35,465 nt of DNA from Rhodobacteraceae bacterium HLUCCA08. Lineage in GTDB: Bacteria; Pseudomonadota; Alphaproteobacteria; Rhodobacterales; Rhodobacteraceae. Position 1 is the first letter of the stretch. Every line of letters begins with the position of its first letter. A program made the translations under genes and the position numbers. Positions 17,878-24,215 of the stretch are shown here, piece by piece. The notes under the pieces were generated by a model. That model saw only the letters and a program-made list of their open reading frames with translations, did no database searches and had not been told where the DNA came from. The stretch covers positions 1-35,465 of the forward strand of contig LJSF01000002.1 of assembly GCA_001314655.1 (NCBI GenBank), in the 5' to 3' direction.

Positions 17878-18613
17878 GAATTTGATCCTTCCAATCGGGC
17901 CACGACGGCCATGACGCGGGCCACGTGGTTCTGGGTTTCTCGGTAAGGGGAATGCCACCGTGTTGGCGCACGGCGTCCGGCCCCGCGTTGTAGGCCGCCA
18001 GCGCCAGATGCGGATCGCCGAAGCGCTCCAGCATCATCGCGAGGTAGCGGGCAGAGCCGTCGAGGTTCTGTTGGGGGTCACTCGGGTCAACGCCGAGGTC
18101 GCGCGCGGTGTCGGGCATCAGCTGACCAAGGCCAATGGCGCCCGCATGTGAGATCGCATCCTGCCGATAGCCGCTCTCCACTTCGATATTGGCGCGGTAG
18201 AGGCTCAGCCAGTCCGTGACGGAAAGCTCCGCGCGCCTTAGGCCGGGGTGGCTGGCATAACGCAGGGCCGTGGTCTCTATGGCGTTTAGGACATCGGCGC
18301 GGGGCAGGGGTGCCGGACCGACACGGGCTGCAAAGCGCATCGCTTCTCGCTCTGGCACAGTTTCATCGCTGCCGAAAATCGCAAGTTCGTCGGCTGCCGA
18401 TCCCTGACCGATGCCGTCATTGTAGTTCCGGGCAAAACCGCTCTGAGACCGGGATGGGGTCAGAGAGCTGTCGCTCTCCATGACCAGGACCATTTGAGCT
18501 GAGGTTGGCGCGGCGAGTAGCCAGAGACAGACGAGGTTAGCTGCCAGCGTCCTTGTCTGATGGGGCGAGCTTGTGGCTCCGGCTTGTCCCCGCTTCAAGC
18601 GGCAGGTCGACAT
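17874..18613 (-). pseudogene. virB1: virB1 lytic transglycosylase with a one-base frameshift near its 3' end
   Basis: The reading frame encodes a signal-peptide-like segment ([18 protein letters not shown]) and an SLT domain with the catalytic Glu in NIEVESGY, then [13 protein letters not shown] and [17 protein letters not shown]. After GGIP the frame is lost at a GGGG run (plus strand 17947-17950). With one more G the protein would read [13 protein letters not shown] and stop at TGA 17874-17876, in an ATGA overlap with virB2 as elsewhere in this operon. Without it the frame runs on in nonsense across virB2 and virB3. The catalytic domain is complete, so the product might still work, and a homopolymer sequencing error is possible. 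The start is uncertain; ATG 18613 overlaps the upstream gene. Confidence 0.85.
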
Positions 18614-18902
18614 GCGCAAAGCCAAGGCCAATGAAGAATGACACCACGCCGGAGATCGTCTTGAACTCGCGGATCTTGATATCGTTGTAGGTCGTCCGCG
18701 TGCGGGCGGTGACGAGGAGCTTTTCCACGCCATCATCAGAGACAACGCGCATGATCCAGACCCCGTAATAGCTGGGGCCTTTCTTATGTGCCGACTCTTG
18801 GCACAGGATTTCTGCGCTATAGCCGCTTTCCACGAGCTCGCGGAACCTGGCTTCCGTAACCACATTTGGTGCTTCGATGTCCCAGTTCATGGCCCGGCTC
18901 AC
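18537..18902 (-). CDS. First gene of the T4SS operon, unknown function
   Basis: This 121-residue soluble protein has no signal peptide and no motif I recognise. It contains a strand-rich middle ([20 protein letters not shown]) and [18 protein letters not shown], followed by a hydrophobic [10 protein letters not shown]. The start is GTG 18902 with GGAG about six bases upstream. It is the promoter-proximal gene, 50 bases downstream of a perfect palindrome, and overlaps virB1. The position suggests a regulator or an accessory protein of transfer, but this is only inference. Confidence 0.75.
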   Translation of the reverse strand: MSRAMNWDIEAPNVVTEARFRELVESGYSAEILCQESAHKKGPSYYGVWIMRVVSDDGVEKLLVTARTRTTYNDIKIREFKTISGVVSFFIGLGFAHVDLPLEAGTSRSHKLAPSDKDAGS

Positions 18903-18954
18903 GCTTTCTCCAATGGCGCGACCCCAGGCATTCCCACTTGAAGCCCAGAGTTAC

Positions 18955-18968
18955 GATAGTATACTATC
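18955..18968. promoter_or_regulatory. Palindromic operator candidate upstream of the T4SS operon
   Basis: GATAGTATACTATC is a perfect 14 bp palindrome in the divergent region between the T4SS operon and the secreted-protein gene at 19059. It contains TATACT, a -10-like box, on both strands, so a bound dimer would cover either promoter. Eight bases of it (TATACTAT) recur at 21028-21035. Confidence 0.55.
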
Positions 18969-19011
18969 AACCGCAAGATGTAATATCGTGCTTTAGCTGT
19001 AGTTTGGTCAC

Positions 19012-19039
19012 GCAAACACTAGTCACGGCCAGTGTCTGC
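19012..19039. repeat. Inverted repeat before the secreted-protein gene
   Basis: GCAAACACT (19012-19020) and AGTGTCTGC (19031-19039) are inverted arms with one mismatch, separated by ten bases and just upstream of the ribosome site at 19044. This is a possible operator for the gene at 19059. Confidence 0.35.
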
Positions 19040-19058
19040 GATCAAGGAGATAACAGGT

Positions 19059-19352
19059 TTGAGAAACCCAAGGTTGACAGGCCTGCTCTCATTGCAAGCT
19101 ATGGTCCTTCTGATCTGCGTTCCCGGGCCGGTTTTGGCGGAATCCTGCTTCGCCCCGGCCCGTCCTTTCGTGCCAAGCGATTCGCAGGCGGCGCGGGACT
19201 ATGCGGACATCATCCGTGGCGATTTCGAAGACTACATCCAGGATATCCAGAGCTACTTCCGTTGCCTCGACAGCGAACGCGCCCGCGCCTTCGAGGAAGC
19301 GCGCGAAGTCAGCGAGGACTATGGCCGGTTCCTGCAATTGGTAGGGGATTGA
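19059..19352 (+). CDS. Small secreted protein of unknown function
   Basis: This 97-residue protein has a signal peptide (LLSLQAMVLLICVPGPVLA, cleavage before ESC). The mature part is about 68 residues, acidic and helical, with two cysteines (ESCFAP and YFRCLDS). The start is TTG 19059 because AAGGAGA (19044-19050) is correctly spaced; an in-frame GTG at 19032 would bury the signal peptide. It is transcribed away from the T4SS operon and may be a periplasmic accessory protein. I do not recognise its family. Confidence 0.65.
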   Translation: MRNPRLTGLLSLQAMVLLICVPGPVLAESCFAPARPFVPSDSQAARDYADIIRGDFEDYIQDIQSYFRCLDSERARAFEEAREVSEDYGRFLQLVGD

Positions 19353-19476
19353 TGGGCAACCTCGGGAGCATCAGACTTGCAGCCCATGGAAACCAGACGC
19401 CGATAACACCCTCCTATATCTACTTTTTAGATAACAGATTTCATCCGCTAGCGACGTCACAAAAGGTATGTGACGC

Positions 19477-19734
19477 GTGGCAAAGACAATCAGAAGCAAA
19501 GGGCAGGTGGCACTCTGCCAGGCGTTGGTCGACGCCCGCATCAAGGCGGGCCTCGGTCAGAAGGACTTGGCGGTCAAGCTCAAGTGCCATCAATCCCTTG
19601 TGGCGCGCATTGAAAGTGGCCAGCGCCGGGTCGACGTCGTGGAACTGGTCGTGCTCGCCCGCGCCATCGGCTTTGACCCCTTCGAGGTTCTGGCGATCGT
19701 GGGAGCAGCCACGGAGCCCGACCACAGGATTTGA
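19477..19734 (+). CDS. XRE-family helix-turn-helix regulator
   Basis: This 85-residue protein is almost only a Cro/C1-type domain: ALVDARIKAGLGQKDLAVKL, then the recognition helix region CHQSLVARIESGQRRV and VVELVVLARAIGFDPFEVL. Such small DNA-binding proteins usually repress nearby promoters. The start is GTG 19477, with AAGG upstream at somewhat long spacing. It is the only regulator near the T4SS promoter, so it is a reasonable candidate to bind the palindrome at 18955, but no direct evidence shows this. Confidence 0.88.
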   Translation: MAKTIRSKGQVALCQALVDARIKAGLGQKDLAVKLKCHQSLVARIESGQRRVDVVELVVLARAIGFDPFEVLAIVGAATEPDHRI

Positions 19735-19900
19735 GCAATTTCATCAATCGAGAACACGGGAGCCGACTTCTCCCAGTGTGAATTCGTTACCGCGAGGACG
19801 AACAGTAACCGATTTTAACGAGGCCCGGCATACGGTTGCAGCAAACGCTTTGGATCTGAGCTGCTATCCGCAACGCCAAATTGCAGGAAGTCAGTAAACA

Positions 19901-20125
19901 GTGAATGAAGATAAGGTCGAAGGCATCGCGATCGCCAATTTGATTGCAGCCGATGAAGAAACCATTGTCGGCTGGGTATATCGCTGGAACACAGGTGCTC
20001 TGGCAATCCGGTGGGACATGCATGGCCCACAGCGCGTCTCCAAGCTCTACCCGGATCTCTGCGATGCGGATAAAGCTGAAATCGACTTCGCGTCTCTCAC
20101 GCAGCTGCCCTGTAGCAAAGACTGA
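19901..20125 (+). CDS. Small hypothetical protein
   Basis: This possible 74-residue acidic protein starts at GTG 19901 (VEGIAIANLIAADEETIVGW, then VYRWNTGALAIRWD). It has no signal peptide, membrane segment or family motif that I recognise, and there is no strong ribosome site. It lies between the XRE regulator and a convergent secreted-protein gene. The 166 bases before it and the 103 bases after it show nothing I can support. Confidence 0.4.
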   Translation: MNEDKVEGIAIANLIAADEETIVGWVYRWNTGALAIRWDMHGPQRVSKLYPDLCDADKAEIDFASLTQLPCSKD

Positions 20126-20228
20126 CATGGAAGAACATGGCTTTTAGAGCCCTTGAATGTGTGCGTGTGCCTGCGTTGCAGGTTTGATTTCGTATAAGGC
20201 TCTGCGCGACGTTGCTGCGCCTCAACAG

Positions 20229-20984
20229 TCAGTAATTGACCTGCTCGAAGCCGTAATTCCCGCTATAGTCACGCCACTCCACAAAGACGGATCTGTGATA
20301 AATGCTCGGGCAGTGCTCGCCCCATCGCTCGAGACCGGCATGCGCAGCAGGAAGCGCTGCGGGTGATGACGACCTCCACGAAAAATCGCCCTGGATCCCG
20401 TAGGTGCCGAGGACAACGACGGCACTGCGGTTGCAGTCGCCATCCCGCCCGGATTCGTGCTGGCGGGCATAGCGAACGTCAAAGACGCGGATGGAGCGCA
20501 CGAAATTGAACTCCGGCCCGCTGATATCGATGTCGGCGCGGTCTTCTACGAGCTGGAGGGCGTAATCAGCCCTTACGAGGTTGTCCCAGGCCGCGTTGGA
20601 GCTTCTAAGCCCAAGCGTCCCGCCTGCTGTGGCGGCCTGATCGAAGAGCGGGGCTGAAGAGTTTGGTGGGGTTCCTGAACCACCATATAGGGCATCGAAG
20701 ATCCGGTCCGTGGGGCGCGACCTGGCAGGCCCATCGTAAGACGCACCCATTGGGCAGCGCCAAATCTGCAGCGGCGGCTCCACCGGCCATGGAGTTATGC
20801 GCCGGATGAACTCGGCCCGTGCGCGGGCGCATGGCGTCGAGGCCGGCCATCCACCGGACAAACACAGCAGGATGGCGCAATCGATCTGATAGGTTTGGGC
20901 GCGGGCTTGCGTCGGAACTGTTGGCCCGGTCAACGCTACAGCCAACAAAGCCGCCTTGAACAGGTTTTTGAGCTGGAAGCGCAT
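20229..20984 (-). CDS. Exported protein of unknown function
   Basis: This 251-residue protein has a signal peptide (KNLFKAALLAVALTGPTVP, cleavage near ARAQ). The mature part has several cysteines (IDCAILLCL, TPCARA, WRCPMG, GDCNRS, EHCPS), suggesting disulfide bonds in the periplasm, and the repeated aromatic pattern VEWRDYSGNYGFEQVNY at its end. I do not recognise a domain. ATG 20984 is preferred to an upstream TTG because AAGGG lies eight bases before it. Its upstream region shares a short motif with the gene starting at 23025. Confidence 0.75.
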   Translation of the reverse strand: MRFQLKNLFKAALLAVALTGPTVPTQARAQTYQIDCAILLCLSGGWPASTPCARARAEFIRRITPWPVEPPLQIWRCPMGASYDGPARSRPTDRIFDALYGGSGTPPNSSAPLFDQAATAGGTLGLRSSNAAWDNLVRADYALQLVEDRADIDISGPEFNFVRSIRVFDVRYARQHESGRDGDCNRSAVVVLGTYGIQGDFSWRSSSPAALPAAHAGLERWGEHCPSIYHRSVFVEWRDYSGNYGFEQVNY

Positions 20985-21105
20985 GGCAAGGACCCTTGGC
21001 AATCTTCACCCAGCATACATACGAAAATATACTATTGCAACATTGGTGATACGTATTGCGGTTGCGGTGGTAGGCAAGATCGCGAGCCGACAGCCTCGCA
21101 CTTCA

Positions 21106-21585
21106 TCATCCGCCACTTTGCGCGCGGCGCCAGTCCCACGGCATGTCAAAGCGTCCGGACCAGATATTGCGCCGTGCGGAATTGGCTTCGGTCTCATCGC
21201 GGATGTAGTCGCGGCTGTATCGGCGATAAGCGACGGCCCACCCTTCACGCACAAGCCAGCCGTTCAGATCGGTACCGTGTTGATGACAGACCGCAATGAA
21301 GCGGCCATAGCGGTCGATATCACGCACGGTGCAGCTGACCTGCCGATGGCCGATCCTGTCGGCGAGAGACAGTGCCGCTTGTTGTCCGCACCGCCAGCGC
21401 TGACCCTCAGCCGTGGCGCAAAGCTGCCGGCTTTCCGGAGCATCGATCCCATGCAACCGGGTGCGCTGTTCCCGGATTTCCAATGTGTCGCCGTCGATAA
21501 CGCTGGCAACGCCGGTCAAGCGATCGGCATGGGCCTGCGGGGCGGCAACAAACGAAAACAGAAGGAGGGCGAGAAGACGGCGCAT
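21106..21585 (-). CDS. Secreted thermonuclease-like (SNase domain) protein
   Basis: This 159-residue protein has a signal peptide (RRLLALLLFSFVAAPQAHA) followed by a staphylococcal-nuclease-like domain: VIDGDTLEI, RTRLHGIDAPES, DRYGRFIAVC and LVREGWAVAYRRYS. These include the Asp, Arg and Glu positions typical of the family, which cleaves DNA or RNA with calcium. ATG 21585 is chosen because it starts the signal peptide. A periplasmic nuclease beside a DNA-transfer locus could degrade incoming or environmental DNA; its role here is inference. Activity is not certain, since many such domains are inactive. Confidence 0.85.
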   Translation of the reverse strand: MRRLLALLLFSFVAAPQAHADRLTGVASVIDGDTLEIREQRTRLHGIDAPESRQLCATAEGQRWRCGQQAALSLADRIGHRQVSCTVRDIDRYGRFIAVCHQHGTDLNGWLVREGWAVAYRRYSRDYIRDETEANSARRNIWSGRFDMPWDWRRAQSGG

Positions 21586-21726
21586 AGGGCAGACCTGTTT
21601 TGAGCAGAGGTGACGAGACATAAACGGATGATCCCGCAGGGAAGACCCTCGGCCTTTGAAGCCGCTAGTTAGCCAACGCTTCACGACACGGATGATTTGC
21701 AGCCGGGGCCGTGTAGGGCAAGGTTG

Positions 21727-23025
21727 CTATTCGCCGGCCTGGACACCAAGGGCTTCGAGGGTTGTGCGATCGGCTGCGCCGGTGATGGGCAGGCCACTTT
21801 GTTCTTGAAACGCCCGCATCGCGTTGCGTGATCCATTGCCCCAAACGCCGTCCGGGGTACCTGCGTCAAACCCGCCCGCGTTCAGGAGAGTCTGGATCGC
21901 GCGGTAGTCGTCTGGCGAGAGATCTAGCGTCGACCACCCGCAGGCGCCAGCCACTGCCTCGATCGCTTCCTGAATTCCGGCGAGATCAAATTCTGCATCG
22001 TGGCGTTGGCCATTGCCGTCCGTGAGCCGGATGAAAAAGCTCTCGGCATCATAGAGGCCGCGCAGGAACCCCTCTGAGCCAGAGCCGAACAGCCCGGCCC
22101 CCTTGTTATTGGTCAGCTCATTCCAGCGCGTCGATTGCGCAGGATTGCTGTCGATCCGGTAGGTGATGTCGAACGAATCCCGGCGCATGGCACTGATCAA
22201 GAAATCGTCCTGGACGAACACAACCGACGTCTCGCCCTCACGGCATTGCGCGAGTAGGGCCGTGAGACCACCAAAGCTGCGCGCGTCATAGACAGAGTAG
22301 TTGATGGCCACCACCGACGGGCTGTCGTCGATTGCTGCACGCTCTTCATTGATCACCCACCAGCCTGCGATCCGGTCCCCTTCATTATGCGCCTGCTCGA
22401 AGGGCGTGAGGCTGTAGTCGATGTCCGGGTGGTCCGGGTCGGCCCAAGGTAGTGCGGTCTCAGCGACCTCTGCGCCTTGGGTCATGGCAGCGGGCGAAGT
22501 TTGGTCGGATATGGGCGGCGCTGAATTCGTCACGGTCGGTGTCACCGGGAAGGCGATGCCGTAACGGGCCTGCAGATAGGCCATTTGCAGTTGAGCGAGC
22601 GTGAGCTTTTCCGTTTCCACACGGCTGAGGGCAACCGCTTGGATCAATCCCCCTGCCGAGGCCGCTTCTCGCTCCGCGGTTTCTACACGATCCTGCTGTG
22701 CGGCCATTTCTCCTAGAAGCTGCTCGGCGCGCTCTGGATCTGGCTCTACCGCCGGTACGGTGACCTCGATCATCGCGCCAGCGGCTTCCGCCGCCTGTCG
22801 TGCCTCCACGACCGTGCGCAACAGAAGCAGAGCTTCCCGGCGGCTCTCGGCCAGCATACGGATCAATCCCCCGTCATAGCGGGAGATCGTCGCATCGACT
22901 TCGGAAATCTGGCTGTCGATCGCTGCAATTTCCGCGTCCAGCGGAGAGCTTTCTTGTCCGACGGCGCCTGCCGTCAAGCAGGTGCTGATCAACAAGGATG
23001 CGGTGAGCGTACGAAGTTTCGTCAT
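21727..23025 (-). CDS. Exported protein with coiled coil and C-terminal peptidoglycan-binding domain
   Basis: This 432-residue protein starts with a signal peptide (LTASLLISTCLTAGAVGQ). A coiled coil (about 25-165) follows. The middle domain (about 215-365, PSVVAINYSVYDARSFGG, RWNELTNNKGAGLF, FDLAGIQEAIEAVAGACGW) resembles the periplasmic TagO-like domain found near type VI secretion genes. The C-terminus is a PG_binding_1 repeat (IQTLLNAGGFDAGTPDGVWG, AMRAFQEQSGLPITG). It should sit in the periplasm attached to peptidoglycan. The start at ATG 23025 has AAGGAG seven bases upstream. It may belong to the transfer region. The middle-domain likeness is tentative. Confidence 0.85.
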   Translation of the reverse strand: MTKLRTLTASLLISTCLTAGAVGQESSPLDAEIAAIDSQISEVDATISRYDGGLIRMLAESRREALLLLRTVVEARQAAEAAGAMIEVTVPAVEPDPERAEQLLGEMAAQQDRVETAEREAASAGGLIQAVALSRVETEKLTLAQLQMAYLQARYGIAFPVTPTVTNSAPPISDQTSPAAMTQGAEVAETALPWADPDHPDIDYSLTPFEQAHNEGDRIAGWWVINEERAAIDDSPSVVAINYSVYDARSFGGLTALLAQCREGETSVVFVQDDFLISAMRRDSFDITYRIDSNPAQSTRWNELTNNKGAGLFGSGSEGFLRGLYDAESFFIRLTDGNGQRHDAEFDLAGIQEAIEAVAGACGWSTLDLSPDDYRAIQTLLNAGGFDAGTPDGVWGNGSRNAMRAFQEQSGLPITGAADRTTLEALGVQAGE

Positions 23026-23108
23026 GCAAAAGCTCCTTTTCCCTTCCAGTGAGCGGTGCGGGAGGGTAATGCTGGGGCGAGCCCCCAAGTTTGTGATACG
23101 TCTAATAA

Positions 23109-23126
23109 CGTGACGGGCTTGTCACG
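23109..23126. promoter_or_regulatory. Inverted repeat in the promoter region of the WYL regulator
   Basis: CGTGAC (23109-23114) and GTCACG (23121-23126) are perfect arms six bases apart in the divergent region between 23025 and 23227. WYL regulators of the BrxR/CapW type bind inverted repeats near their own promoter, so this is a plausible operator. It is short and could be chance. Confidence 0.35.
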
Positions 23127-23226
23127 AATCGACTTCCTGACACTGCAAGGGTCATATGGTCTGATTTGTGAGTCAATCTAAAAACTGGACGCGTGTAACT
23201 TTGCGACATAAATATGAGGGCACTAA

Positions 23227-24087
23227 GTGACTCGCAAGAAGGGCAAGCAGCTGAACTGGGGTGTCGAACGTCGATATGAGTTCATCGAGTTTCGCCTGTT
23301 CTGGCAGGGGCGGATAAACCGAGGGGATTTGATGGACGCGTTCGGGGTTTCAACACAGCAGGCATCGCTGGACCTGAACGCCTATATCGATCAGGCCAAA
23401 CGGAACCTCGTCTATGACAAGAGCCTGCGCACCTACCTGCGCGGCAAACAATTCAAGCCCAAATATCTCAAGCCCGATGCGGAAGAGTACTTCGCGCAGC
23501 TGCGGGCCGTCGATCAGGGGCTGGTGAGCGCGGAGCAAAGCTGGATCAGCGTCTTTCCGGGCTTTGGAGCAACGCCGACACCTGCCCGAGGCGTGGCGCC
23601 TGAAACGCTGCGCGATGTTCTCGCGGCGATCCGTTTGCCGGCCGCCTTACAGGTGACCTATCAGTCGATGTCGCGCCCTGAGCCAAACGCGCGCTGGATT
23701 GAGCCCCATGCTCTTGCCTTTGACGGCTTCCGTTGGCATGCCCGCGCGTTTTGCCAGAATGACCAGGTTTTCAAGGATTTCCTGCTCTCTCGCATCGTGG
23801 AGGTCGGGGACCAAGGGCCTGTTACGTCGGACCCTGGCTCCGATGACGCTTGGCACACAGACGTCTTGCTCGAGATTGGGCCGCATCCGGACCTCTCTGA
23901 CAACCAGCGCCGCGCGATAGAAATGGATTACGGCATGGAGGCGGGCCACGCGCAGATCGTGGTCCGCCGCGCGCTGTTGTTCTACGCGCTTAAGAGTCTG
24001 GGGCTTGATACCGACCCCGCCGCTCGAAAACCGCAGGACCAGCAGATCGTGCTTCTTAACCGTGACATACTTCTTGGGGTCGCCTAA
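23227..24087 (+). CDS. WYL-domain transcription regulator of the BrxR/CapW type
   Basis: This 286-residue protein has an N-terminal winged helix (about 10-60, RINRGDLMDAFGVSTQQASL) followed by a WYL ligand-sensing domain (about 135-200, LQVTYQSMSR, WIEPHALAFDGFRWHARAFC, DFLLSRIVEV) and a C-terminal domain. This architecture matches BrxR/CapW, repressors that control antiphage systems and are released by a nucleic-acid signal (established for those families). The start is GTG 23227 with GAGGG upstream. It is 128 bases before the methyltransferase gene on the same strand, so it probably regulates that cassette and itself. The residues WYL are not literally present in order, as often in the family. 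Confidence 0.9.
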   Translation: MTRKKGKQLNWGVERRYEFIEFRLFWQGRINRGDLMDAFGVSTQQASLDLNAYIDQAKRNLVYDKSLRTYLRGKQFKPKYLKPDAEEYFAQLRAVDQGLVSAEQSWISVFPGFGATPTPARGVAPETLRDVLAAIRLPAALQVTYQSMSRPEPNARWIEPHALAFDGFRWHARAFCQNDQVFKDFLLSRIVEVGDQGPVTSDPGSDDAWHTDVLLEIGPHPDLSDNQRRAIEMDYGMEAGHAQIVVRRALLFYALKSLGLDTDPAARKPQDQQIVLLNRDILLGVA

Positions 24088-24162
24088 ATGAACCTGAAGT
24101 CCGTTAGCATTTATCCAGCCCTATATGACCATTTCCTCCCAACAGTCAGAAGCATTTTTGGC

Positions 24163-24188
24163 GCAGTTTCAGCTCATGCAGTTTCAGC
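24163..24188 (+). repeat. Tandem direct repeat upstream of the methyltransferase operon
   Basis: GCAGTTTCAGC occurs at 24163-24173 and again at 24178-24188, a 15 bp period (about one and a half helical turns), 28 bases before the methyltransferase ATG. It may be an operator for the WYL regulator or another factor. The rest of the 128-base gap shows nothing else I can support. Confidence 0.45.
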
Positions 24189-24215
24189 ATATGGGAAATT
24201 CTGCGGGGTGGAAAC

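Noticed and set aside
17387-18865. A single 492-codon lytic transglycosylase
   Set aside because: Its last third overlaps virB2 and virB3 in a wrong frame and is low-complexity. A one-base deletion explains it better, and its start overlaps the upstream gene.
23109-23126. Intrinsic terminator for the gene at 21727-23025
   Set aside because: It lies upstream of that gene's start, not downstream, and has no T run, so it fits an operator better.
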